64,000 nt of DNA from Sulfurimonas sp. HSL3-2 (lineage in GTDB: Bacteria; Campylobacterota; Campylobacteria; Campylobacterales; Sulfurimonadaceae), in assembly GCF_039645965.1 (NCBI RefSeq), contig NZ_CP147917.1, positions 434,001-498,000 on the forward strand, in the 5' to 3' direction. Below the pieces are notes generated by a model, which saw only the letters and a list, made by a program, of their open reading frames with translations, did no database searches and had not been told where the DNA came from. Position 1 is the first letter of the stretch. Each line of letters starts with the position of its first letter. Made by a program: the position numbers and the translations under genes. Shown here in pieces: positions 35,998 to 45,033 of this stretch.

Positions 35998-38871
35998 ATG
36001 TCAAGTACGGATTTGCTAAAAAACGGTATTAAGAAAGTTACCAAAGAGTTGACTAATAAGATCAATCAAAAGATCTCGACGACATTAGTTTTAAAACAAC
36101 TTCAAGGGGAGTCATTCAATGTATATAAATTAAACGGTACAAGTGAAGTCGGCAAGCCTTATGTATTTGACCTTTTTTTCGTTTCGTCACACCCTATATC
36201 GGTCGAAGATATCGTAGATACGGATGTTAAGGTAACGATCAAAGACGAAAACTCTCATCAACATAAAGAGATATACGCAAAGATATATAAAGCGGCAGAG
36301 AACTCTGTAGTCGCTTCTAAGTACATGTATGAACTGCAGGTTGTTTCACCGTTGTATTATTTACAGTTCAATAATCGATATGAAATTTATCACGATAAAA
36401 AGGCGAGTGATATTATCACCGAGGTGTTAAACCGTTACGGCTCTTTGCTCAATATAAAAATAGACAATAAAACCGATAATGCAAAAGCTCCGATGAGAGA
36501 GTACACTACCCAGTATGATCAAAGTGATCTTGACTTTATAACAATGCTTTGCGAAGAAGAGGGTTATAGCCTTCTTTATCATTACTCTTATGAAGATAAA
36601 GACTTTTTACATGATCCGTTCATCTTCACTCTTTGTGAGCTCAATGAGCATTGTAAAGTCGTTGAAAACTCTGCAGTCGCTAACTTTAACTTATCAAAAA
36701 AATTCGCTGCGTCACATATGGTCGAAAACTATTTTGATGAAGAGAAACCCTCTTTAGATATGATGACCGACTTTGGAAGTATGTTGGATACCGAGACATT
36801 AAAGGATAATGACACAACTAAACAGCTACGTGCCGAGTTGAAAAAATACAATCTCAGAGATAAGCTCAATACTCTCGATGAATCTCTGTTTAAAGATCTT
36901 AAACGCTACTCAAAAATAGATGCATATGCCTCTTTCGGCGAGTCGAGAATAGTAAGCGGAACTTCCGAAGAACTTTTCATTCATGATGGAGTGGCAATAG
37001 GACTGCATGATGAAAAAGCAGTTAAAAACTTCGATGTCATTGTTTTAAAATGCGAATATAAGATATTGTCTCCTAACGCATTGGAAGAGTACATAGAAGC
37101 AGAAGAGTTCCAAGAGGAACTTCAGTATGAAGTATATTTTACGGCAATACCAAAAGAGGTACTCTATAAACCTTTACAGAGTATTGGAAAACCGAGAGTT
37201 GATTCTGTTCAGACTGCCATCGTTTCTTCGGGAGTAAGCCAAACGTCCGAGCATGCTAACGAGATAGATGTAGATGAAAAAGGACGTATCCGCGTACTCT
37301 TTCATTTTGAGCCGAATAAAACGACATCTTGTTATGTCAGACTTGCCGGTTTTTACAACGGTGACGGTTACGGAGCACAATTTTTACCAAGGGTAAACTC
37401 CGAAGTCATCGTAAGTTTCATAAACGGAGATATCGACAAACCGGTTATCATAGGTTCGCTTTACAACGGTGAGAACAAACTGCCGTACAATCTGCCAAAA
37501 GATAAAACAAAATCCTACATAAGAACCTACTCTCTTCCTGCATATGATGATGAGATGGGCTACAATGAAATAAGTTTTGAAGATAAGCAAGGCGAGGAGC
37601 TGCTTTACTTTAGAGCACAAAAAAACCATGAACTTGACGTAAAAAACAACTATACAGTCGTTGTAGATCATGATGCCCAAACCATTGTCGGAAATGACGA
37701 ACAGCATACGACAAAAAACAACTTTACTCTCACTGTCGGTAACGACTCCACAAGACTGGTACAGGCAAATGACATAAAAGTGGTGGAAAAAGAGGAAATA
37801 CATACGATAAAAGAGGACAAAGAGCTTCATGTACTCAAAGACTTCAACACGGTCGTACAGCAAACCCACAAAACCATAGTGGAAAAAGATATGGTCACGA
37901 GAGTAAAAGGCATTTTACATCAGTATGTACATAAAGATGTCAAACAAAAGTTCCTGACTGACCTCTTCGTGCAAGTGGGCAAAGACTACAGACTTGATGT
38001 GACAAACGCCTTACATGTAAAGTCAAAAACTGAAAAACACACGACGGGTACGTATGAGATCGTAGCGAAAAACGGTATCTCTTTAAAATGCGGCGGTTCG
38101 GTTCTTACCGTAGATGCAAGCGGCATACACCTAAAAGCTTCCACGGTGGACACGGCTTCGGGTAATGGCGGAGTAAGTGCCGCAGAAGTAGCTAAAGTAA
38201 CTATAGAGAAACCTGTGTATAATAAAGTTCGCGTTACGGGTCTGAGCGTAGATGTCACAAAACAAAGCAGCATAGAAGACGTGCTTACTTTCACAGCAAC
38301 GGTAGAGGTGTATGAGAATGATGCCTGGGCACAAAAAACAGAGTTGACCGAAACACAAAAATCGCAGCTTATCTGGACATTTGTGAAAAACAATGACCAA
38401 GCCGACAAAGATATCTTGAGTGATAACCCGATGAATGATAAAATAACCGAAGACGGTCTCACTATGACGGTCAACATTCAAGAAGATAACATCTACAAGT
38501 TTGCTCATGTACACTGCTATGTGGCAGACTCTGAAAATGAAGGGTATGCAGTGAGCGAACTAAAACGCTATCTTGAAGTAGAAAATATAGCAGAGAGTTA
38601 TCTTCCTCCCGAAGAGGGACAATGTATTGCAAAACTCAATATTGATGAACCAAGACCAGATGAACTAGAACAGATCAGATGGACAGTAGAAGATAAAGCA
38701 GTATCTAAATATAATGGAAAAGAGACCATCACCCATAACCTTAAAGAAGAAAAAGTACATGAGATAAACTTTAGCGCATATATAGATGGTAAACCTGAAG
38801 ATGCGGCTCATGCTTGTTTAACTTATGATGAAAAAGAGAGTGATGAAGTTAAAATAAAAGAGAAAAAATGA
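35998..38871 (+). CDS. vgrG: extended VgrG spike protein (TssI) with C-terminal cargo-binding-like domain
   Basis: A 957-residue VgrG. Gp27-like hub (about 20-385), gp5/OB region with EIDVDEKGRIRVLFHFEPNK (about 422-441), and a beta-helical needle to about residue 745 ending SGNGGV. About 215 extra residues follow (VTGLSVDVTKQ onward), beta-rich with an Ig-like look and a charged KEKK tail. The VgrG at 8,484 lacks this extension, which probably recruits the Tle1-type effector encoded next. I take ATG 35998 as start because AAAGG lies eight bases before it; a GTG nine bases earlier is open but poorly placed. It overlaps the next gene by four bases. Confidence 0.93.
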   Translation: MSSTDLLKNGIKKVTKELTNKINQKISTTLVLKQLQGESFNVYKLNGTSEVGKPYVFDLFFVSSHPISVEDIVDTDVKVTIKDENSHQHKEIYAKIYKAAENSVVASKYMYELQVVSPLYYLQFNNRYEIYHDKKASDIITEVLNRYGSLLNIKIDNKTDNAKAPMREYTTQYDQSDLDFITMLCEEEGYSLLYHYSYEDKDFLHDPFIFTLCELNEHCKVVENSAVANFNLSKKFAASHMVENYFDEEKPSLDMMTDFGSMLDTETLKDNDTTKQLRAELKKYNLRDKLNTLDESLFKDLKRYSKIDAYASFGESRIVSGTSEELFIHDGVAIGLHDEKAVKNFDVIVLKCEYKILSPNALEEYIEAEEFQEELQYEVYFTAIPKEVLYKPLQSIGKPRVDSVQTAIVSSGVSQTSEHANEIDVDEKGRIRVLFHFEPNKTTSCYVRLAGFYNGDGYGAQFLPRVNSEVIVSFINGDIDKPVIIGSLYNGENKLPYNLPKDKTKSYIRTYSLPAYDDEMGYNEISFEDKQGEELLYFRAQKNHELDVKNNYTVVVDHDAQTIVGNDEQHTTKNNFTLTVGNDSTRLVQANDIKVVEKEEIHTIKEDKELHVLKDFNTVVQQTHKTIVEKDMVTRVKGILHQYVHKDVKQKFLTDLFVQVGKDYRLDVTNALHVKSKTEKHTTGTYEIVAKNGISLKCGGSVLTVDASGIHLKASTVDTASGNGGVSAAEVAKVTIEKPVYNKVRVTGLSVDVTKQSSIEDVLTFTATVEVYENDAWAQKTELTETQKSQLIWTFVKNNDQADKDILSDNPMNDKITEDGLTMTVNIQEDNIYKFAHVHCYVADSENEGYAVSELKRYLEVENIAESYLPPEEGQCIAKLNIDEPRPDELEQIRWTVEDKAVSKYNGKETITHNLKEEKVHEINFSAYIDGKPEDAAHACLTYDEKESDEVKIKEKK

Positions 38872-40211
38872 TGATACAAAAAATACTAATCAGTTTACTA
38901 TTTATAGGAAATGGTGTATTCGCCCAAGATAACATAGATATAGATGGATTTTTAAAAGAATTAAAGCCAGAGCCTACCGTAAACCTTTGTAAAGATAGTG
39001 TGAGAACAAATGAAGAATATATACAATGTCTTCAAGAAAAAACAGACAAAAATTCAACCATAGATAACGTAAACTTTTTAGCAGGTATATATGCAGTAAA
39101 CAAAGAGTATGACAAAGCTATAAAAACCTATAAAATAAATGTAGCAAAAGGAGATAAAAAAGCCACTTACTACCTAGCGGGAATCTACAACGAAGCACTA
39201 CAACAACACGATAAAGCGATTCCATATTTTGAGAAAATAAAAGATTATAAAGACAGTACCTGCCAAATTGGGGGTATAAAAGCGATAGTCAAATATGAGA
39301 GCTGGTTTAAGTTTTTAGATAAACGTAAAGCAAAAAAAAGAACATTAAAATTTTATGATGATGAGATAAAACAAGGAAATGTAAAAGCATACGGGTGTAA
39401 AGGACTTTACTATAATAGTTTAAAAGAGTATGAAGATGCAGAGAAAGCATTTTTAAAAGGCTTAGAGAAAGGAGATAAACAAAACCTCTTTTATCTTGGA
39501 AATTTTTACTATTACTACAAATACAACTTTGAAAAATCTATACACTACTATGAAGAGTCATATAAAGCAGGAAATATGCAAGCTGCTCATAACCTTGGGA
39601 ATATGTATGAGCGAAGTAAAGAGTATGACAAAGCGATACCTTGGTATATCCCCTCAGCTAAATCTGGGGATTTGAAATCTCTTTACAATTTAGCAAATAT
39701 ATATAGAGAAAATGGCAAGGAAGAGACTGCCTTAAAAATCTATAAAAAAGTAGGGGATTTAGGTTTAGAAGACGGATACCTTGCAGTTTGGACATACTAT
39801 ACAAAAACCACTAAACAATATAATAAAGCTATAGAATATTTAAAAGGATGCTATAACACAGGGCATAAAGAGTGTGCACGTTCAATTGGACGCATTTATG
39901 ATGAAGACCTTAAAGAGTATGACAAAGCAATCAAGTGGCATATTAGAGGGTATGAGATGGGAGATGCAGAGAGTGCATTTAATTTGGCTATGTTATATCA
40001 TGTAACACTTAAAGATTTTAAAAATGCAATCATCTGGTACAAAAAAGCTTCTGATATGGGATATGTAAAAGCTATGAATAATCTAGCAGTTCTTTACGAA
40101 GATGATCTAAAAGATAAAGTAAAAGCGATAGAGTGGTATAAAAAAGCAGCTGCTCAGGGACATAAAAAAGCAAAAAAACAACTAAAAAGGTTAGGAGAAC
40201 TCAATGAGTAA
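38868..40211 (+). CDS. secreted Sel1-repeat protein, candidate immunity protein upstream of the phospholipase effector
   Basis: A 447-residue protein with a signal peptide (about 1-20, ending VFAQ), then about eight Sel1/TPR repeats of the form AAHNLGNMYERSKEYDKAIPWY. It is a diverged relative of the lipoprotein encoded on the far side of the phospholipase gene. It overlaps both vgrG (four bases) and the effector gene (eight bases), so all three are coupled. Sel1-type periplasmic proteins neutralise T6SS phospholipases in other bacteria, hence the inference. An encoded upstream position is less usual than downstream. Confidence 0.75.
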   Translation: MMIQKILISLLFIGNGVFAQDNIDIDGFLKELKPEPTVNLCKDSVRTNEEYIQCLQEKTDKNSTIDNVNFLAGIYAVNKEYDKAIKTYKINVAKGDKKATYYLAGIYNEALQQHDKAIPYFEKIKDYKDSTCQIGGIKAIVKYESWFKFLDKRKAKKRTLKFYDDEIKQGNVKAYGCKGLYYNSLKEYEDAEKAFLKGLEKGDKQNLFYLGNFYYYYKYNFEKSIHYYEESYKAGNMQAAHNLGNMYERSKEYDKAIPWYIPSAKSGDLKSLYNLANIYRENGKEETALKIYKKVGDLGLEDGYLAVWTYYTKTTKQYNKAIEYLKGCYNTGHKECARSIGRIYDEDLKEYDKAIKWHIRGYEMGDAESAFNLAMLYHVTLKDFKNAIIWYKKASDMGYVKAMNNLAVLYEDDLKDKVKAIEWYKKAAAQGHKKAKKQLKRLGELNE

Positions 40212-42852
40212 ACGCTATGAAGGGGATGTTTATTATAATAATGATGAGATAGTTCACTTACAATCATTTGAAAATGTTGATGGTACGTTGTGTAAACAAG
40301 ATGATAGGACACGATTTGCATATATGATCGTTAGTGAAGATGAGGCTTTAAAAGCAGCCGGTTCACTCGATGATGATGTGAGTGTGCTTGATGCCGTAAA
40401 GGGTAGATATGCTCCGATCCTACTTGAAGCGGTAGAAAAGGAGAAAACGCAAGTCTCTAAAGCCCTTAGTTTAGCACCCAATGAAACTCTTATAAAGAAC
40501 AAACTTATCCATCTTGTTTCTATCCCTGCATATAATGTTACATGTACAGATGATATACTCTATGTTTTAAAGTACCATAAAGCTAGAAAAAACTTAAACA
40601 ATGCAGATAAAAAAGGCTCTGAGAAAAAAAATGTCTCGTATCTGAAAAAAAATCTACAAGATTGTAAAGCGATGGTCTCACTTGAGCTTACACAGTTAAA
40701 AAAAGAGAATCCAAGTAAAAAAGAGCAAAACCCGTATGTCTTAATATCTATGCCATATGTTTACAATGCCTCTTTGGATAAAAACTATCGTATAACAGAG
40801 TATAAGTGTGTAGATTATCAAGATCAGGTAACACTCTCTCTGATACCAAAAGTAAGAGTAGAATATGGTGTGTTTTTTGATGGTACAAATAACAATATGT
40901 ACAATATAAACTTTTACCAAGATTATAAAACTTACTTAAATAAACAAACAAAATATATAAAAGAGAATTTTTTACCTTATAAAAATAAATTAGATTCAAG
41001 AAATGAAAATGCTTATAAAACTTTCGCAGATTATATAGCAACCCACCCAGATCCGCAAAAAACTCCTCGTATTATGAATATGCTCCGAGATGAGATCATT
41101 ACCGATGTAAGATATTTTGAGGAAAGTTCTACAAAAAAACACAATTTTGGGAGCGATAAAGCCTCCAAACATAGTGATAAGGTATTTGACTTTTTATATG
41201 AGTTGCGAGACACCTTGACAAATAAAGATGAGAGTTTTGGTGAACGTTTGAGTGACTGGTGGAATAATAATTCAGATGTTAAGGGCACTTCAGCAGAGGT
41301 CAAAAACTTTGTGATCAATCAACTTCTCCCTAGTGGTACGAACGACAGTTATATTAATGGTTACACAAATGTAAAAAGATTGTATGAACATTATATAGGT
41401 GATGATAGGCTGATACTAAAAAAGGATAAAAAAGTTTATGAACACTCTTTGAGACGTTTTAAACTTTATGCTTCAGGGTCAGGAACGATTGATCCTGTAG
41501 ATAGAAAAAAATTTGATAATGATTCATTTATTGGTTTGGGCTTAGGTGGTGGTATAACAGGTGTACAAGCACATATCGTTTACACATGTGATAAGATAGT
41601 AGAACAACTAAGAGAAAAGAATATATCTCATATAGATGAACTTGTTTTAGATGTTTTTGGTTTCAGCCGAGGAGCGACAGAAGTAAGACACTTTATCTGT
41701 ACGATCATGAAAGGGTTTGAACTCTTAAAAAAAGATGGTTATGAAAAATATGCACTCAATTGTGATGTTGAGAAAAAAAATATCTTTAGCGGTTTATTTC
41801 CAGGAGATAACGGTGTATATATCAAAATAGCCAACAGACACTACTTCAATCCACTTTGCACAGATGTTGAAAGTATAACTGTTACAGTTGATGCAGGTGG
41901 TAGAAGTGCAGAGGTACCTATAAAAAATCCTTATTATAAAAAAGCAAATATCGCTATAAGTAGTATATCATTTCGACATGCAAATATAGGGGATACCGTA
42001 ACCCATTTTGGTTTAATGCAAAGCAATGACTCAAAAGATTTAAACATACATTTCAATAAAGATAAAATAGGTTCAGTTTTTCATCTTATGGCGATGGATG
42101 AATATCGTTACAACTTTGAAGCTCACTCTATTTTTGAAAACAGTTATGAGGGGATACTGCATTCCGAAGGTAACTTTAAAGAGTGGTTTGTCCCGGGAGC
42201 TCATGCTGATGTAGGCGGTGGTTATGAAAATTCTCCCGCAGATGAAACAGTCATGTTTCCAAAGGAAGTCAGATTCTCGGAAAAAACAATTTTAATGAGA
42301 CCAGCCCGATATTACGACTTTATCAAATGGAACAATAAATATGGTTGGATTGACAAAAAGCTTGTCACAAAAGAATCTGATTTTAAAAAGATATATACAT
42401 CAAACAATATTCATAAAACAGGATTTTTCTATGAAGAGGACTACTTACCTTCAAATTCATTAGAATTAATAACAGGGAAAAGAAAAAGAACTTTTTATAT
42501 GCATAGAACACACCTCTCATGGGAATATGAACTTGTAACATTGAAACTTTTTCACGATGCTGCAGTCGCTGAGGGAGTAGATGTGCCTTTTATTGATATT
42601 ATGGATAAGTATAAATTTAAAAATCAAAAACAAGATACAGATTATTTACAAAAGTTATATGACACACTGAAAACCGGAAGAGCATTAGAAGAAGAGCGAC
42701 ATATTGAACTAAAACAAAAATATCTGCACCACTCTTCAAATGAAGATTCTATAGCAAATCCTCCATCGACAGAGGGCTACAGCATAGTTTATGGACAAAG
42801 GGTTATTTATGGTTCAAAAGGTAAAAAGTTTCCTTATAAAGATTTTTCATAG
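40204..42852 (+). CDS. T6SS phospholipase effector (Tle1-like, DUF2235 alpha/beta hydrolase)
   Basis: An 882-residue cytoplasmic-type protein without signal peptide. Residues about 1-215 are an unassigned N-terminal region, possibly for VgrG docking. The DUF2235/Tle1 hydrolase follows: GVFFDGTNNN near 220, the nucleophile elbow GFSRGA with Ser near 488 (GxSxG), and WFVPGAHADVGGGYENS near 662, which carries the conserved His/Asp region. Between the first block and the Ser lies a long insertion (about 240-440). Predicted to hydrolyse membrane phospholipids of target cells. Encoded after an extended VgrG and flanked by Sel1 immunity candidates. The catalytic Asp and His were not pinned down. Confidence 0.85.
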   Translation: MSKRYEGDVYYNNDEIVHLQSFENVDGTLCKQDDRTRFAYMIVSEDEALKAAGSLDDDVSVLDAVKGRYAPILLEAVEKEKTQVSKALSLAPNETLIKNKLIHLVSIPAYNVTCTDDILYVLKYHKARKNLNNADKKGSEKKNVSYLKKNLQDCKAMVSLELTQLKKENPSKKEQNPYVLISMPYVYNASLDKNYRITEYKCVDYQDQVTLSLIPKVRVEYGVFFDGTNNNMYNINFYQDYKTYLNKQTKYIKENFLPYKNKLDSRNENAYKTFADYIATHPDPQKTPRIMNMLRDEIITDVRYFEESSTKKHNFGSDKASKHSDKVFDFLYELRDTLTNKDESFGERLSDWWNNNSDVKGTSAEVKNFVINQLLPSGTNDSYINGYTNVKRLYEHYIGDDRLILKKDKKVYEHSLRRFKLYASGSGTIDPVDRKKFDNDSFIGLGLGGGITGVQAHIVYTCDKIVEQLREKNISHIDELVLDVFGFSRGATEVRHFICTIMKGFELLKKDGYEKYALNCDVEKKNIFSGLFPGDNGVYIKIANRHYFNPLCTDVESITVTVDAGGRSAEVPIKNPYYKKANIAISSISFRHANIGDTVTHFGLMQSNDSKDLNIHFNKDKIGSVFHLMAMDEYRYNFEAHSIFENSYEGILHSEGNFKEWFVPGAHADVGGGYENSPADETVMFPKEVRFSEKTILMRPARYYDFIKWNNKYGWIDKKLVTKESDFKKIYTSNNIHKTGFFYEEDYLPSNSLELITGKRKRTFYMHRTHLSWEYELVTLKLFHDAAVAEGVDVPFIDIMDKYKFKNQKQDTDYLQKLYDTLKTGRALEEERHIELKQKYLHHSSNEDSIANPPSTEGYSIVYGQRVIYGSKGKKFPYKDFS

Positions 42853-42935
42853 ATGTATGAACTAGAACACATCATCCGTTACCTGCGAAATTTTGATATC
42901 AACGAAGAAACTGTAAAAAAGTGTTATGCGATGAT
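42853..42935 (+). repeat. 83-bp direct repeat, copy 1
   Basis: Matches 44052-44134 with one mismatch (C at 42903 is T in copy 2). It begins exactly at the ATG that follows the phospholipase stop codon and ends where the lipoprotein coding sequence starts. It fuses 26 foreign codons in frame ahead of the lipoprotein. Confidence 0.95.
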
Positions 42936-44040
42936 GAATAAAAGATCGATGTTTTTACTTGCTTTTCTTGTTCTGTCAGGGTGTGCTCACATTAAACCCG
43001 TAGAACTCAAAAAGAGCAGTTACGACATAGAAAAATGCAACAAGACAAGCTACACCCCTGCTGACCTTCAAAGCTATGAAACTCTCATAAAACAAGGAGA
43101 GCTTCAAGGCTATAATTGTGAAGGTATTTACTATGTTAGAGAAAAGAACTACGAAAAAGCCAAAGAGTATTTCCAAAAAGGAGCAGACAAAGGAAGTATA
43201 GAGTCTTACGCTCAGCTTGGAAGTCTTTACTCACACTTTTTACAACAACCCGAAAAATCGTTTTCTTACTATGAAACGGCAGCAAATGCAGGACACGTAA
43301 AAGCTGCACATAACCTCGGAGTGGAATACGACAGAAAACTTGACTACAAAAACGCCCTCAAGTGGTACCAAAAAGCAGCAGACAAAGGTAATGTTTACTC
43401 TCTTCTAGCCGTCGGGCAGATTTATAGAAAAGAGGGAAAATATGAAAAAGCCGTACAAACCTTTGAAAAGATTGGAGAGCTTGGAAATTCTAGAGGTTAC
43501 TTTAACTTAGGGGTGCTTTACTATAAAGAAAAAGAGTTCTATGATATAAATAAATCCAATACCTACTTTTTAAAATGTTACAAAATGGGTGACGGTGGCT
43601 GTGCTGCTGCTTTAGGTACATACTATGAAGAGGACAAAAAAGATTATAAAAAAGCTATAGAGTGGTATAAAAAAGGTTTTGAACTAGGAAGTAAAGACTC
43701 TGTTACAAGACTAGGGCTTTTATATGTTGACATATTAAAAGATTATAAAAAAGGAATTTACTGGTACACCCAAGGGTATGAAAAATTAAATAACCTAGAT
43801 TGTGCTTTTAGCATAGCTTTAACATACCAAGATTTAAAAGAGGATGATAACGCTGTCTCTTGGTTTTTAAAAGCACATAAAGGAGGGTATAAAGATGCAG
43901 CATACGGGCTTGGATATTTATACCAATATGATTTAAAAGATAAAGAAAAGGCTATTGAATGGTATAAAAAATCCTTAAACATAGGTTCACAATATGATGC
44001 AGCTGCCCAACGTAAATTAAAAGAATTAGGGGTTAAATAA
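42853..44040 (+). CDS. Sel1-repeat lipoprotein, candidate immunity protein for the phospholipase (chimeric 5' end)
   Basis: The open frame encodes 395 residues, but the first 26 (MYELEHIIRY onward) are copied from the gene at 44052. At residues 27-28 two Met codons (42931, 42934) start a normal lipoprotein signal, MNKRSMFLLAFLVLSGC, whose Cys would be lipidated. The rest holds about seven Sel1 repeats, for example AAHNLGVEYDRKLDYKNALKWYQKAADKGN. I think the functional start is 42931 or 42934, although no good ribosome binding site precedes it; translation may instead restart at 42853, which abuts the effector's TAG. Predicted periplasmic protection against the phospholipase. Confidence 0.75.
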   Translation: MYELEHIIRYLRNFDINEETVKKCYAMMNKRSMFLLAFLVLSGCAHIKPVELKKSSYDIEKCNKTSYTPADLQSYETLIKQGELQGYNCEGIYYVREKNYEKAKEYFQKGADKGSIESYAQLGSLYSHFLQQPEKSFSYYETAANAGHVKAAHNLGVEYDRKLDYKNALKWYQKAADKGNVYSLLAVGQIYRKEGKYEKAVQTFEKIGELGNSRGYFNLGVLYYKEKEFYDINKSNTYFLKCYKMGDGGCAAALGTYYEEDKKDYKKAIEWYKKGFELGSKDSVTRLGLLYVDILKDYKKGIYWYTQGYEKLNNLDCAFSIALTYQDLKEDDNAVSWFLKAHKGGYKDAAYGLGYLYQYDLKDKEKAIEWYKKSLNIGSQYDAAAQRKLKELGVK

Positions 44041-44051
44041 GGAGAGGTCTA

Positions 44052-44134
44052 ATGTATGAACTAGAACACATCATCCGTTACCTGCGAAATTTTGATATCA
44101 ATGAAGAAACTGTAAAAAAGTGTTATGCGATGAT
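44052..44134 (+). repeat. 83-bp direct repeat, copy 2
   Basis: Second copy of the 42853-42935 repeat, here forming the natural 5' end of the 102-residue gene. This copy has a strong AAGGAGAGG site immediately upstream, so it is probably the ancestral one. Confidence 0.95.
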
Positions 44135-44360
44135 ACCTGATCCTTACAGTAAAGTAGAATCGCAGGATAAGTTATATATCGAATGTAAAACACAGTATGA
44201 CATTAATACCATAGGTTCTTTTATTGAAAATATTACGAGCGGCATAGAAAAAGGCTATATAGTAGATGCCATCAAAAAGACGGCGTATCAGTTTAATTAT
44301 GTGAGGGAGATCCCCCGCATCGCTTTTTATGTCGTCGTTTTAAGTAAGCTTGTAAAATAA
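44052..44360 (+). CDS. 102-residue protein of unknown function at the end of the effector cluster
   Basis: A soluble small protein (MYELEHIIRYLRNFDINEE, then IPDPYSKVES and TSGIEKGYIV). No known domain is recognised. It has an excellent ribosome binding site and ends 9 bases before the convergent TetR gene. Its 5' end is duplicated ahead of the Sel1 lipoprotein. It may be a former neighbour of the phospholipase gene, for instance an adaptor or second immunity protein, or a toxin-module remnant. Confidence 0.6.
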   Translation: MYELEHIIRYLRNFDINEETVKKCYAMIPDPYSKVESQDKLYIECKTQYDINTIGSFIENITSGIEKGYIVDAIKKTAYQFNYVREIPRIAFYVVVLSKLVK

Positions 44361-44369
44361 CTTTAGTAG

Positions 44370-44960
44370 TTATAAAGATTTAATATACTGGTTGAGAACG
44401 TTAAAACTGATTTTTAGTGTATTTAAATCATTATTTGCTTTGGCACTACAGATACTTCCTTCGATCGCGGAAACTATAAACAGTGCTTGCTCTTTAGGTT
44501 TAAATTTAGTTTTTGTCTGTTTAAGATTTTGTGCTTTAAATAGAGCCATTTCCATGGCCTCTTGCCATCGGCTGTAAACGCTTTGCAGATATTGGAAAAA
44601 CTCTTCTTCTTTATCACTCATATCCTGGATGAAATTATTTAGCGGACATCCGTGTTTTACCGTTACAAAAGCATCATCACTCGCATATAGGTCATAGAGT
44701 GCATTGATCTGCTCGATCAATGTGTTTAAAGGTTGCTCACTGTCAGCTAACGGAGTCGTCCAGTGTGATTCTAATAAAAACTCTAAATAATACTGCATTG
44801 CGCTTAAGACTAACTCATTTTTATTTTTAAAATGATAGTACATAGCACCTTTTGTGAGGTTGGCACTTTGTAGTATATCCATGAGACCTGTCGCACAGTA
44901 GCCTCTTTTATAGAGCATATCAAAAGTAATATCGATAAGAGTTTGCTTCGTGTTTTTCAT
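44370..44960 (-). CDS. TetR family transcriptional regulator
   Basis: A 196-residue regulator with an N-terminal helix-turn-helix (LIDITFDMLYKRGYCATG, then NLTKGAMYYHFKNKNELV, about 8-52). The C-terminal ligand domain contains HGCPLNNFIQDMS near 104, a feature of the TetR_C group seen in AcrR-like or QacR-like repressors. It lies 73 bases downstream of the diiron-protein gene on the same strand and may regulate it. The ligand is unknown. Confidence 0.9.
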   Translation of the reverse strand: MKNTKQTLIDITFDMLYKRGYCATGLMDILQSANLTKGAMYYHFKNKNELVLSAMQYYLEFLLESHWTTPLADSEQPLNTLIEQINALYDLYASDDAFVTVKHGCPLNNFIQDMSDKEEEFFQYLQSVYSRWQEAMEMALFKAQNLKQTKTKFKPKEQALFIVSAIEGSICSAKANNDLNTLKISFNVLNQYIKSL

Positions 44961-45033
44961 TCTTTACCTAAAACAAGATTATTTTAAAATCTTATTTTAC
45001 CAAAAAGGAACATATATATTCCTTCTTGGATGT

